Counted from the stretch's first letter, positions 53,265 through 62,283 are shown. The stretch is DNA of 64,000 nt from Amycolatopsis lexingtonensis (GCF_014873755.1 NZ_JADBEG010000001.1:4156501-4220500); one strand, 5' to 3'. Made by a program: numbers and translations. The notes: generated from the sequence alone by a model not told the origin.

Positions 53265-54227
53265 ATGCCGTCAACCGTTCCGCTCGTGGACCTTTCGCCG
53301 TGGTTCGGCGGGACGTCCGAAGGCCGCGCCGACGTGGCCGCCCAGATCGACCGCGCGCTGCGGGAGTCCGGGTTCCTGCTGGTCACCGGGCACGGCGTGC
53401 CGGACGACCTGCGCCGCCGGACACGCGAGCTGGCGCGGGAGTTCTTCGCGCTGCCCGAGGACGTCAAGCAGCGCTACGCGGTCACGGTCGGCGGCCGCGG
53501 CTGGCTGCCACCCGGGGTCGAGGCCAACGGCTACGCCGAGGGCACCGAGACCCCGCCGGACCTCAAGGAGTCCTATTCCGCCGGGGCGGACGAAGGCGTG
53601 GGCGTCGCCGACGTCGACGGGTTCTGGTTCCAGCCCAACGTCTGGCCCGGCGAGGTCCCCGGCTTCGCCGAAGTGGCGACGGAGTACATGCGCCGGATGC
53701 GCGCGCTGTCGGACCACCTGCTGGAGATCTTCGCCGCGGCGCTCGGCCTGGCCCAAAGCCACTTCACGCGGCACACGGCGCACCCGACGTACACGTTCAA
53801 CATCAACTGGTACCCGCCGATGACGCAGGTCGGCGCGCCGGCACCGGACCAGTTCCGGATCGGCCCGCACACCGACTTCGGCACGGTGACGGTCCTCGAC
53901 CGCCAGGCCGGCGTCGGCGGGCTACAGGTCTGCACGGCCGAAGGCGAGTGGGAAGACGCGCCGTTCCACCCGGACGCGTTCACGGTCAACATCGGCGACC
54001 TGATGGCCCGCTGGACCGGCGACCGCTGGCGCTCGACCCGCCACCGCGTCCTCCCACCCGCGCCGACGGCCCCGGACGAGGACCTGGTCTCGCTGATCTT
54101 CTTCTACGAGACCGACCACGACGCCCGGATCACGTCGCTCGCGCCGCCGCTGGGCAAGCGCACCTACCCCGAGGTGATCGCGGCGGAGTACCTGCGGGAG
54201 AAACTGACCGCGATCACCATCGGCTGA
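53265..54227 (+). CDS. Isopenicillin N synthase-like 2OG-Fe(II) oxygenase
   Basis: 320 aa. DIOX_N start (VPLVDLSPWFGG ... SGFLLVTGHGVPDDLRRRTR), iron ligands in IGPHTDFGTVTV (HxD) and the distal His in WRSTRHRVLPP, followed by the 2OG-binding Arg/Ser area. The family includes thymine-7-hydroxylase, ethylene-forming enzyme and antibiotic oxygenases. ATG 53265 has GAGGAG upstream. With the deaminase in front, an oxidised pyrimidine is a plausible substrate, but this is inference. Confidence 0.9.
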   Translation: MPSTVPLVDLSPWFGGTSEGRADVAAQIDRALRESGFLLVTGHGVPDDLRRRTRELAREFFALPEDVKQRYAVTVGGRGWLPPGVEANGYAEGTETPPDLKESYSAGADEGVGVADVDGFWFQPNVWPGEVPGFAEVATEYMRRMRALSDHLLEIFAAALGLAQSHFTRHTAHPTYTFNINWYPPMTQVGAPAPDQFRIGPHTDFGTVTVLDRQAGVGGLQVCTAEGEWEDAPFHPDAFTVNIGDLMARWTGDRWRSTRHRVLPPAPTAPDEDLVSLIFFYETDHDARITSLAPPLGKRTYPEVIAAEYLREKLTAITIG

Positions 54228-54230
54228 GCC

Positions 54231-54689
54231 TCAGCGGCAAATCCGTTCGGCGGTCGCGGCCGGGACCTTTTCGCACAATTCCCCGGTGCCCCAGTTCCGC
54301 GGGAACCAGGTCCCGTTCCGGTATTCGAAAAGAACGCTGCCACCGTCGATTTCATTGGTGAAGTGCGCGAACGCCCACGGCGCCGCACACTTGATGCCCT
54401 GGAGCCCCTTGCGGTCGACGACCAGCGCGCCGGACGCCTTCGCGTCCGCCTTGAGCGCCGCGTCGAGCTTGGCCTTCGTCGCCGAAGCGCACGCGCGCAC
54501 CGGCGCGCTGACCTCGGCCGCCGGCGTGGGACGAGCGGCGGCCGGGGTGGCCGTCGTCGCCGTCACCGTCGTGGCCGCCGTCGTGCTCTGCCCGCCGATC
54601 GGCGGGCTCTGCTGACCACCGCACGCCGAAAGAACGACGGCCGCCGCCGCAATGGTTCCGATCCCCGCGGCACGACGAAATGAAGACAT
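54231..54689 (-). CDS. Lipoprotein of unknown function
   Basis: 152 aa. AAAAVVLSACGGQQ is a lipobox, with the lipid-anchored Cys at about residue 23. A Thr/Ala/Pro linker follows, then a 90-residue domain with Cys in VRACASATK, GIKCAAPW and ELCEKV. AFAHFTNEIDGGSVLFEYRN with GTW next resembles small secreted actinobacterial domains. It converges on the oxygenase gene with a 3-nt gap. Confidence 0.85.
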   Translation of the reverse strand: MSSFRRAAGIGTIAAAAVVLSACGGQQSPPIGGQSTTAATTVTATTATPAAARPTPAAEVSAPVRACASATKAKLDAALKADAKASGALVVDRKGLQGIKCAAPWAFAHFTNEIDGGSVLFEYRNGTWFPRNWGTGELCEKVPAATAERICR

Positions 54690-54788
54690 CGATTTCCCCC
54701 TGAGTTCCCCCGACGGCCCCTCGCCGTCTTTCCTGCCATCAAGACGCTCCGCGGTATTACCGGTTGCGAACCATTCCCAACGGTCGGA

Positions 54789-56066
54789 TCACGGCTCCGG
54801 CTCGGGCTCCGCGCACAACGCCCGGTTCCGGCCCGCCGCCTTCGCACGCAGCAACGCCGCCTCCGCCGCCACCAGAGCGTCCGCCAGTTCGCCGTCCGCC
54901 GGGCAGGCCGCGACGCCGATCGACGCCGTCACGCCGACGAACTGGGGGCCGTCGTCCGAGTCCTTCAGCGCCACCAGGGTCGAGGCGATGCCCAGGCGGA
55001 TGCGTTCGGCGATGGCCATCGCGTCGAAGCGGCCGGTGCCGGTCAGCAGGACGGCGAACTCCTCGCCGCCGGAACGGCCCACCAGGTCCGCGGCGCGGAC
55101 CTCGTCGCGCAGGGTGTCGGCGACCGCGCGCAGGACCGCGTCGCCGACGCGGGCGCCGTAGCGGTCGTTGAGCCGGCGGAAGTGGTCGAGGTCGAGCAGC
55201 AGCACGGCCGGGCCGGGACCGTGCCCGCCGAGGCGGTCCAGCCGGGCTTCGGCGGCGCCGCGCCAGGACGCGGCGGTCAGCACGCCGGTGCCGGGGTCGA
55301 GGGTGACGTGGTCGCGGCGGCCGCCGCCGAGGCCGCCGCGGTGCAGCACGACGGTGGCGCCGGCCAGCACCGGCACGAGGAGCGGGGCGGCCCCGGTGGC
55401 CCAGGCCAGCGGCAGGCCGAACGCGGTCATCGCGGCGTCGAAAGCGTGGCCCGGCGCGGCTTCGCGCGGGCGCCGGGGGCCGTCGGCGGCGGTCACGAGC
55501 GCGGCGTTCACCGCGAGGAACACCACGCCGGCGGCGGTGAGCAGGAGGACGGCGCGGGAATCGAGGACCTCGCCCAGCGGCCGGACGCCGGTCGCGGTGA
55601 GGAACGCGCCCGCGACGAGACCGGCCAGTGCCGTCGCCGCGGCGCCGAACACCTGCCGGTAGACGGGTCTTCTGCGGACCCGGAACCACTGGTGCAGCGC
55701 GGAGAGCACGACCAGGGCGACCGCGAAGCCGGGCCGGAGCACCAGCACCCCGGCGAAGATCCACGGCGTGTCGACGCCGGGGCCGAGCAGGGTGTCCTCG
55801 CGGTGGCGCTCGACCGGCCGCGCGAGTTCGGCGCACACCAGCATCCCGCCCAGGAGCAGCGCGAACGGCCCGAGCAGTGCCGAGTCCGGCGGGAACCGGA
55901 CGGCGGCGAGCGCGACGGCGGCGACGGCGAGGACGTCGACCGTGACGAGGTAGAGGACCTGGCTCCGGCGCGGCAGCCGCCACAGCGCCCAGCGCCCCAG
56001 CACGACGGCGGGCAGCAGCCGGCCCGGGCGGCGCCCTCCGCCGGCGGCGACCGAATCCCCCACCAT
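54789..56066 (-). CDS. Membrane GGDEF diguanylate cyclase
   Basis: 425 aa with about eight hydrophobic segments in the first 240 residues, then a GGDEF domain. The active site reads GRSGGEEFAVLL (GGEEF) and the Mg-binding VLLLDLDHFRRLNDRYGARV is intact, so it should make c-di-GMP. No RxxD inhibitory site is obvious. In actinomycetes c-di-GMP holds BldD and controls development. No EAL partner is nearby. Confidence 0.92.
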   Translation of the reverse strand: MVGDSVAAGGGRRPGRLLPAVVLGRWALWRLPRRSQVLYLVTVDVLAVAAVALAAVRFPPDSALLGPFALLLGGMLVCAELARPVERHREDTLLGPGVDTPWIFAGVLVLRPGFAVALVVLSALHQWFRVRRRPVYRQVFGAAATALAGLVAGAFLTATGVRPLGEVLDSRAVLLLTAAGVVFLAVNAALVTAADGPRRPREAAPGHAFDAAMTAFGLPLAWATGAAPLLVPVLAGATVVLHRGGLGGGRRDHVTLDPGTGVLTAASWRGAAEARLDRLGGHGPGPAVLLLDLDHFRRLNDRYGARVGDAVLRAVADTLRDEVRAADLVGRSGGEEFAVLLTGTGRFDAMAIAERIRLGIASTLVALKDSDDGPQFVGVTASIGVAACPADGELADALVAAEAALLRAKAAGRNRALCAEPEPEP

Positions 56067-56194
56067 TTCGGCAAAGTAGCCGGAATGCCGGGCGCTGTCG
56101 ATCCGCCTTCAGGGGAATCTCACACGCACCGACGCTGGGGAGCCGTCCGCGCACCGTCAGTCATTTTCCGACCGAAGAAGGGTTGACACGCAAC

Positions 56195-56210
56195 ATTGGT
56201 CTAGTCCACT
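56195..56210. promoter_or_regulatory. DasR-like responsive element upstream of the GH18 gene
   Basis: ATTGGTCTAGTCCACT matches the published DasR consensus ACTGGTCTAGACCACT at 14 of 16 positions. A TTGACA at 56183-56188 lies just before it. The chitinase ATG is 83 nt downstream. This would place the gene under N-acetylglucosamine-responsive DasR control. Confidence 0.75.
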
Positions 56211-56293
56211 GTGTGGTGGCACACAGCACTCCTCCCGGGATGATCCCGCCGCCTCAAACCGGAGGTGCTCCACCTGCACATTGGAGGACCCCC

Positions 56294-57253
56294 ATGCAAT
56301 CAGTGCGCCGTCTGGTGACCCTCGCGCTCGCGGCCGGAGCCGCGATGGCGACCGCGGTCGGTCTCGCCCCGCAGGCCATGGCCGCGGTGAACCCGGTGCT
56401 CGCCTCCCCGTACCTCTACCAGTGGGGCGGCCAGACCAGCCCGACCGCGGCGATGTCCGCGACCGGCGTGAAAGCGTTTACCCTCGCCTTCGTCCTGTCG
56501 GACGGCACCTGCAACCCGAAGTGGGACGGCAGCCGTTCGCTGACCGGCTCGGACAAGACGATGATCCAGAACATCCGCAACGCGGGCGGGGACGTGATCC
56601 CCTCCTTCGGCGGCTGGTCCGGCACGAAGCTGGGCTCGAAGTGCACGTCGGCCTCGGCGCTGGCGGGCGCGTACCAGAAGGTGATCGACGCCTACGACCT
56701 CAAGGCGATCGACCTCGACATCGAGAACACCGACGAGTTCCAGAACAACACGGTGCAGGACCGCATCCTCAACGCGGTCAAGCTGACCAAGCAGAAGAAC
56801 CCGGACCTGAAGGTCGTCATCACCATCGGCACCACGACGACCGGCCCCGACTCGTGGGGCAAGCGCCTGATCAACCAGTCCAAGGCGATCGGCGCCGGCG
56901 TCGACGTCTGGTCGGTCATGCCGTTCGACTTCTCCAGTGGCGGTGACATGGCCGCCATGACGAAGTCCGCGGTCGACGGGCTGAAGAACCAGCTCAAGAC
57001 CACCTTCGGCTGGAGCGACGACACCGCCTACCGGCACAGCGGCCTCTCCTCGATGAACGGCAAGACCGACAACGCGGGCGAGACCGTCACGGTCGCGAAC
57101 TTCACCTCCATCCGCAGCTACGCGACGAGCCACCACCTGGCCCGCTTCACGTTCTGGGCCACCAACCGCGACTGCAGCGGCGGCGGCGAATGCAGCGGCA
57201 TCTCGCAGGACAAGTACGCGTTCACCAAGATCGTCGCCGGCTACACCGGCTGA
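56294..57253 (+). CDS. Secreted GH18 chitinase-family glycosidase
   Basis: 319 aa. Signal peptide MQSVRRLVTLALAAGAAMAT ... PQAMAA. A single GH18 barrel: VIPSFGGWSGT (strand 3), KAIDLDIENTDEF with the DxDxE catalytic motif (Glu acid), and WSVMPFDFSSGGDMA. It lacks a carbohydrate-binding module. It resembles the small actinobacterial chitinase/ChiC-like group. GGAGG precedes ATG 56294. The upstream DasR-type box supports a role in chitin use. Confidence 0.93.
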   Translation: MQSVRRLVTLALAAGAAMATAVGLAPQAMAAVNPVLASPYLYQWGGQTSPTAAMSATGVKAFTLAFVLSDGTCNPKWDGSRSLTGSDKTMIQNIRNAGGDVIPSFGGWSGTKLGSKCTSASALAGAYQKVIDAYDLKAIDLDIENTDEFQNNTVQDRILNAVKLTKQKNPDLKVVITIGTTTTGPDSWGKRLINQSKAIGAGVDVWSVMPFDFSSGGDMAAMTKSAVDGLKNQLKTTFGWSDDTAYRHSGLSSMNGKTDNAGETVTVANFTSIRSYATSHHLARFTFWATNRDCSGGGECSGISQDKYAFTKIVAGYTG

Positions 57254-57280
57254 CCCTCGGACCCGTAGTGGGGCTGCCGA

Positions 57281-57316
57281 AGGCCCTCTCACCGGCATCG
57301 GGGCCGGTGAGGGGGT
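57281..57316 (+). terminator. Probable terminator of the chitinase gene
   Basis: CTCACCGGC pairs exactly with GCCGGTGAG around a short loop, extended on both sides by CCT/GGG pairing, about 30 nt after the stop. A T-rich track is weak. Confidence 0.6.
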
Positions 57317-57417
57317 CTTCGCGGGTACCGGTCACCGGGAACCCCACCTCTCGCGAAGTCCGGCGGCCCGCACTGTCCGGCCGGGCCACCCTGCCGTCGG
57401 TAACCCGCTGGCCCCAC

Positions 57418-57470
57418 GTCTTGAATGACTCATTCAGGTCTTCGGAGGTCCTGAATGAGTCATTCAAGAC
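57418..57470. repeat. Long perfect inverted repeat, copy 2
   Basis: 21-bp arms (57418-57438 and 57450-57470) around TCTTCGGAGGT. It differs from the copy at 12212-12264 by a central G/C exchange present in both arms, so pairing is kept. Confidence 0.85.
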
Positions 57471-57607
57471 GCTGGTGCAACGCTGCGGGCTGCACCAACG
57501 CGACTTTGCCGGCCCCCGGACACCAAGGCCGTCAATGTGGCATTCACGGCCGGTTCGGCGGCCGGAACCGTCACACCGCCGCAACTTTCACCGCTTACCG
57601 TCCTTCC

Positions 57608-58981
57608 ATGACGAGGACCGAGAGCGCCGGCTACGGCGACAAGGTGGTGGCCGTCGAGCCCGGCGGGGTCGAGCCCGTCGCCGACGCCGACCGGCACGGG
57701 ACACCGCGGCAGCTGGCCTGGACCTGGGCCTCCCCCAACCTCGAGTTCGCCACCGTCTTCGTCGGCGTCCTCGCGGTCACCGCCTTCGGGCTGACCTTCT
57801 GGCAGGCCGCGCTCGCGGCCGTCGTCGGCAACGGGCTGGGCGCGCTCGCGCACGGCGTCCTGTCCGCGCGCGGGCCGCGCTACGGCGTGCCGCAGATGGT
57901 GCTCGGGCGGGCCGCGTTCGGCTACCGCGGCAACATCCTGCCCGCCGCGCTGATGTCGGTCATGGCGGGCATCGGCTGGTTCGCCGTCAACAGCGTCAGC
58001 GGCGCCTTCGCCCTCGCCGGCCTCACCGGGCTGCCCGTGCTCGCCTGCCTCGTGCTCGTCGTCGCGCTGCAGATCGCCATCGCCTTCTTCGGGCACAACC
58101 TGGTGCAGGCGTACGAAAAGTACGTCTTCGCCGTCCTCGCCGTCGTGTTCGCCGCGGCGAGCGTCGTCGTCTTCACGAAGTCCGGCGCCACCGCGAACAC
58201 CGGGAGCGTCGGCGGGTTCCTGCTCACCGTCGGCACCGCGTTCGGCTACACCGCGGGCTGGAACCCGTACGCCGCCGACTACACGCGCTACCTGCCCAAG
58301 ACCGCGTCGAAACGCGCGATCGGCGGCTACGCCGGGCTCGGGATGTTCCTCTCCACCACCGTCCTGATGCTCGCCGGCGCCGCGTCGACGACCATCGGCG
58401 GCGCGGACGACGCCAACCCGGCGACCGCGTTCACCGGGCACCTGCCCGGGTTCCTCGCCGCGGCGACGCTGCTGGCCATCACGCTCGGCGCGGTCGCGGC
58501 GAACGTCCTGAACGTCTACTCGGGAGCGCTCGCCTTCCTCGCCCTCGACGTCCGGCTGCCGCTGGCCTGGCGCCGCGCCGCCGTCGCGCTCGCCTTCGGC
58601 GCGGTCGGGTTCGTGCTGGCCTGGCTGGGCCTCGCCGACGCCGGGCACGCCTACGAGAACTTCCTGCTGGTCATCGCCTACTGGATCGGCCCGTGGCTCG
58701 GCGTGCTGCTGGCCGACCACCACCTGCGCCGCGGCACCGACTTCGGCGCGCTGCTGGCCGACAAGAGCCACCGCAACACCGCGGGGTTCGCCGCGTTCCT
58801 CGTCGGCCTGGTCGGGTCGGTCGGGCTGTTCGCGAACCAGGCGCTCTACACCGGGCCGATCCCGAAAGCCGTGCCCGGCACCGGTGACCTGACGTTCGCG
58901 GCCGGGTTCGTGCTCGCCGGCGGGGTCTACCTGCTCCTGCGCCGTCAGCGCACCGGCGTGCCGTCGCGGCGGCAGCCATAG
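57608..58981 (+). CDS. NCS1 nucleobase:cation symporter
   Basis: 457 aa, 12 hydrophobic helices. ASPNLEFATVFVGVLAVTAF and LGRAAFGYRGNILPA are NCS1 signatures, and GWNPYAADYTRYLPKTASKR is the hallmark loop of cytosine/purine permeases. It imports a purine, cytosine, allantoin or related base with Na+ or H+. The start is ATG 57608. The 3' end overlaps the opposing gene by 37 bp. The deaminase gene 4.4 kb away could be functionally linked, but this is a guess. Confidence 0.93.
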   Translation: MTRTESAGYGDKVVAVEPGGVEPVADADRHGTPRQLAWTWASPNLEFATVFVGVLAVTAFGLTFWQAALAAVVGNGLGALAHGVLSARGPRYGVPQMVLGRAAFGYRGNILPAALMSVMAGIGWFAVNSVSGAFALAGLTGLPVLACLVLVVALQIAIAFFGHNLVQAYEKYVFAVLAVVFAAASVVVFTKSGATANTGSVGGFLLTVGTAFGYTAGWNPYAADYTRYLPKTASKRAIGGYAGLGMFLSTTVLMLAGAASTTIGGADDANPATAFTGHLPGFLAAATLLAITLGAVAANVLNVYSGALAFLALDVRLPLAWRRAAVALAFGAVGFVLAWLGLADAGHAYENFLLVIAYWIGPWLGVLLADHHLRRGTDFGALLADKSHRNTAGFAAFLVGLVGSVGLFANQALYTGPIPKAVPGTGDLTFAAGFVLAGGVYLLLRRQRTGVPSRRQP

Positions 58982-59439
58982 GGGTAGGGATAGCAGTGGT
59001 TCCAGTCCCAGGTGGGCGTCGGGAGGGTGACCGTCGCCGTCGGCGGTGGCGGCAGCTTCACCGTCACGGTCGGCGTCGGCGTGGGGTCCGGCGTGCGGCG
59101 CGCGTGCATCATCACCGGGGACGGCGTGGTCGTGCTCGTCGGCGCGGCGACCGCGCTCGACGACGGGACGCCGGTGGCCGGCTGCAGCTGCGGGAACTGC
59201 GTCGAGCCGGGCACGGGTTCCGGCCGCGTCGCCAGCGCGAGCACCAGCCCGCCCAGCACGACGACGACGGCCGACGCCAGCGCGATCCGGCCGCCCGATC
59301 CGCGCGGCTCGGCCTCGGTGCCGCGCCGGGCCGCCGTTTCGGCCGAGCGCGAACCGGGTTTGCGCGGCCGCGCACCGGCCGCCCGCAGCAGTTCGTCGAC
59401 CGTGACCCGATCCCGCCGCCTGCGCGCACTGCGCGTCAT
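58945..59439 (-). CDS. Single-pass membrane protein with Thr/Pro-rich outer domain
   Basis: 164 aa. A basic cytoplasmic head (MTRSARRRRDRVTVDELLRA) is followed by one transmembrane helix (IALASAVVVVLGGLVLALAT) and a Pro/Thr-rich external stretch. The tail has two Cys (WNHCYPYPYGCRR). ATG 59439 follows GGAGG. Function unknown; the head resembles small actinobacterial anchors. It overlaps the NCS1 gene by 37 bp, tail to tail. Confidence 0.75.
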   Translation of the reverse strand: MTRSARRRRDRVTVDELLRAAGARPRKPGSRSAETAARRGTEAEPRGSGGRIALASAVVVVLGGLVLALATRPEPVPGSTQFPQLQPATGVPSSSAVAAPTSTTTPSPVMMHARRTPDPTPTPTVTVKLPPPPTATVTLPTPTWDWNHCYPYPYGCRRDGTPVR

Positions 59440-59565
59440 GCACGACCTCCGCCCCATCGCTGATCCGGGTGATCGTAGGAACCCGCGCCGGAATTGTAAA
59501 CGCGCTGATCGCAGCGGTCTCGTTATCGTTTCGAGACATCCGGATCACGTTCCCGGCCGTAGTCG

Positions 59566-61347
59566 TCAACGAGGCGCGAACCGCCGCAGGAGACCGCCCA
59601 CCCGCCGTGTCACGGGCGTGAACTCCGGGAGCTTCACCAGCGCGAGCAACCCGAACGGGACGGCCATCCCGAGCAAGGTCTGGACCGGCAGTTTCACCCA
59701 GGCGGCGGGGATCGGCCCTAGCGAGCCGGGCACGGCGTAGCCGGCGAGCACCGCAGCCCCGACGCCGAGGGCGCTCGCCCCCAGCACGATCAGCCCGACC
59801 CGCAGCGACCGCTTGCTGCGCAGGTGCCCGAGCCGGACCCACAGCCAGACCTGGCCGAGCACGGCGCCGACCACGAACCCGGCGCCGTTGACGAGCATCA
59901 CGCCGTAGACGATGTGCTCGCCGTCGAGCAAGCCCCGGCAGAGCAGCAGCAGCGGGATCTTCACCGCGGTCATCACGAGCATGATCAGCGTCGGCGTCCG
60001 GGCGTCCTTCATCGCGTAGAACACCCGCAGCTGCAACATGACCAGCGCGAACGGCAGCAGCCCGACGGCCGAGACGGCGAGGGTCTGGCCGAGCCGCTCG
60101 GCGTCCGCCAGCGTGCCGCGGCCCCAGGTGAAGATCGCGATGCCGACCGGGGTGCCGACCACGGCCAGCACGGCCGAGATGGGCACGAAGAGCACCGTGG
60201 ACATCCGGGAGGCGAGCGAAAGGTCGCCGACGAGCGAACCGGTGTCGCCGTCCGCGGCGGCCCGGCTCATCCGCGGCATCAGCGCGGTCAGCAGCGAAAC
60301 CCCGAGGATCCCGTACGGCAGCTGGAAAAGCAGGGACGCGTAGCTGTAGGCCGTGACCCCGCCGCGGGTGCCGCCGGTCAGCACCCGCGTGGTGACGACG
60401 AACCCGACGTGGCTGATCACGACGTAGCCGAGGATCCACGCGGCGAGCCCGCCGAACTCCTTGATCCGCGGGTCGAAGCCCCAGCGCCAGCGGAACCGGA
60501 ACCCGGTGCGCAGCAACGCCGGGATCAGCACCACCGCCTGCGCGACGATGCCGAGCGTGGTGCCGAGGCCGAGCACGAGCAGCTTCGGGTCGCTCATCCG
60601 GACCGGGTCGAGGGTCAGCTCCCCCGGCACGACGGCGAACACCACGAGCGTGCCGGTGACGACGACGTTGTTGAGCACCGGCGCCCAGGCCGGCGGGCCG
60701 AAGACGTTCTGCGCGTTGAGGATCGCGGACAATAGTGCGAAGAGGCCGTAGAAGAGGATCTGCGGCAGGAGCAGGTACGCCAGCGCGGTGGTCAGCCCGG
60801 AATTGGCCTCCGCTGACGATTTGTCGACGTAGAGCGCGGTGAACAGCGGGGCGATCGCCACCGCGACCGCCGTGCCGATGGTGAGCAGCACCAGCGCCAT
60901 CGTGATCAGCCGCTGGGTGTAGGCGCGGCCGCCGTCCGGGTCGTCGTGGGAGCGCACGAGCAGCGGGACGACGACGCTGGCGAGCACGCCGCCGAAGAGC
61001 AGTTCGAAGACGATGTTGGGCAGCGTGTTCGCGACGGTGAAGGAGTCGTTGACGACCCCGGTCCCGACCACCGCGGCCAGCAGCAGCTTGGCGACGAACC
61101 CGGTGACGCGGCTGACCGCGGAGGCGACCGCCATCCGCCCGCTCGAGCGGGCCAGCGACGAACCGGCACCCTCGCCGCGGCCGGCGCTGACCGGGGACGC
61201 GGGCGGGCGCGCGACGATCTGGGTCGCGAACTCGTCGTAGGGCCGCCGGGAGACGTCGGGGTCGCGGGTCGGCCAGTGCGGGCCGCGCAGCTCGCTCGGG
61301 AGGAAGACCGTCGCATCGTCGTCCACGGGTGGTGGGGGTTCCGCCAT
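59566..61347 (-). CDS. MurJ/MviN-like lipid flippase
   Basis: 593 aa with 14 or more hydrophobic helices: VSRVTGFVAKLLLAAVVGTG, VNDSFTVANTLPNIVFELLF, LASVVVPLLV, and HVGFVVTTRVLTGG. This is the MOP/MurJ superfamily. MurJ flips lipid II for peptidoglycan. The N-terminal 75 residues are a Pro/Arg-rich cytoplasmic extension. The usual MurJ neighbours (sigM, trxB/parB end of the chromosome) are missing, so this is probably a second, specialised copy. Confidence 0.9.
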   Translation of the reverse strand: MAEPPPPVDDDATVFLPSELRGPHWPTRDPDVSRRPYDEFATQIVARPPASPVSAGRGEGAGSSLARSSGRMAVASAVSRVTGFVAKLLLAAVVGTGVVNDSFTVANTLPNIVFELLFGGVLASVVVPLLVRSHDDPDGGRAYTQRLITMALVLLTIGTAVAVAIAPLFTALYVDKSSAEANSGLTTALAYLLLPQILFYGLFALLSAILNAQNVFGPPAWAPVLNNVVVTGTLVVFAVVPGELTLDPVRMSDPKLLVLGLGTTLGIVAQAVVLIPALLRTGFRFRWRWGFDPRIKEFGGLAAWILGYVVISHVGFVVTTRVLTGGTRGGVTAYSYASLLFQLPYGILGVSLLTALMPRMSRAAADGDTGSLVGDLSLASRMSTVLFVPISAVLAVVGTPVGIAIFTWGRGTLADAERLGQTLAVSAVGLLPFALVMLQLRVFYAMKDARTPTLIMLVMTAVKIPLLLLCRGLLDGEHIVYGVMLVNGAGFVVGAVLGQVWLWVRLGHLRSKRSLRVGLIVLGASALGVGAAVLAGYAVPGSLGPIPAAWVKLPVQTLLGMAVPFGLLALVKLPEFTPVTRRVGGLLRRFAPR

Positions 61348-61399
61348 GGCCCAAGCCTGCCAGGTCGGAGCGGTTTTCGTCCCCGCTCCGGACCCGACT

Positions 61400-61446
61400 G
61401 GTATTCCTATACCGGATTCGTGCTACGGTTCCGGTATAACTATACC
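61400..61446. promoter_or_regulatory. Paired GGTAT-N4-ATACC operators upstream of methionine aminopeptidase
   Basis: GGTATTCCTATACC (61400-61413) and GGTATAACTATACC (61433-61446) share arms and are 33 bp centre to centre (about three helical turns). They lie between the divergent MurJ-like and aminopeptidase genes; the second ends 24 nt before the GTG. A cooperative dimeric repressor is expected. Confidence 0.75.
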
Positions 61447-61470
61447 AACCCTGGTACCGAAGAGGTTTCC

Positions 61471-62256
61471 GTGATCGAACTGAAGACGCCGGCGGAAGTC
61501 GACCGCATGCACGTCGCCGGGCGCTTCGTCGCCGAGGTGCTGACCGAGGTCGGCCGGCTCGCCGACGTGGGCGTCAACCTCATGGACCTGGAGCACCACG
61601 CGCGCGGCATGATCAAGCGGCGCGGAGCCGAGTCGTGCTACTGGGACTACGCGCCGTCCTTCGGCAAGGGCCCGTTCCGCAACGTCATCTGCCTGTCGGT
61701 CAACGACGCCGTGCTGCACGGCCTGCCCCACGACTACGTGCTGCGCGACGGCGACGTGCTCAAGGCCGACCTCGCGGTGAGCATCGACGGGTGGACGGCC
61801 GACTCGGCGCGCACGGTCATCGTCGGCACCCCCGCCGAGGAGGACCTGCGGATCATCCGCGCCACCGAGGAGGCACTGGAAGCGGCGATCGAGGTGACCC
61901 GCCCCGGCAACCGGCTGGGCGACATCTCGGCGGCGATCTGGGCGGTGGCCCGCGAGTACGGCTACCCGGTCAACACCGAGTTCGGCGGGCACGGCATCGG
62001 CCGCACCATGCACGAGGACCTGCACGTCTCCAACAAGGGCACGGCCGGGCGCGGGATGAAGCTCAAGCCGGGCCTGACCCTCGCGCTCGAGCCGTGGTTC
62101 GCCGCCACGACCGACCGGATCGTGTTCGACCCCGACGGCTGGACCATCCGCTCGGCCGACGGCTCCCGCACGGCCCACTCCGAGCACACGGTCGCGGTGA
62201 CCGAAGACGCTCCGCGGGTGCTCACCCGGCGCGAAGGCGAACCCGGGAACAGCTGA
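61471..62256 (+). CDS. map: Type I methionine aminopeptidase
   Basis: 261 aa. All five metal ligands are present: Asp100 and Asp111, His174 (FGGHGIGR), Glu207 (LALEPWF) and Glu238 (SEHTVAV); His83 is the substrate-side His. It removes initiator Met from nascent proteins. It lacks the N-terminal zinc-finger or SH3-binding extension. The start is GTG 61471 behind AGAGG. It is not in the usual secY-adk-map operon, so it is a second copy under its own paired operators, possibly induced or resistance-linked. Confidence 0.92.
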   Translation: MIELKTPAEVDRMHVAGRFVAEVLTEVGRLADVGVNLMDLEHHARGMIKRRGAESCYWDYAPSFGKGPFRNVICLSVNDAVLHGLPHDYVLRDGDVLKADLAVSIDGWTADSARTVIVGTPAEEDLRIIRATEEALEAAIEVTRPGNRLGDISAAIWAVAREYGYPVNTEFGGHGIGRTMHEDLHVSNKGTAGRGMKLKPGLTLALEPWFAATTDRIVFDPDGWTIRSADGSRTAHSEHTVAVTEDAPRVLTRREGEPGNS

Positions 62257-62283
62257 GCGAACCACGACGCTGCGTGACCCGCA

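Larger units (their letters stand above)
57254..57607. other. Intergenic stretch with terminator and inverted repeat
   Basis: No gene seen. It starts with an imperfect hairpin (57281-57316: CTCACCGGC pairs with GCCGGTGAG) that likely ends the chitinase transcript. It then holds the second long inverted repeat (57418-57470) and a CAATGTGGCATTCACGG word related to the intergenic palindromes. The NCS1 promoter should lie in the last 100 bases. Confidence 0.6.

Noticed and set aside
57464..61354. Nearly 1300-codon minus-strand frame across the NCS1 and MurJ regions
   Set aside because: It runs antisense through the NCS1 gene and out of frame through MurJ; no coherent domain.
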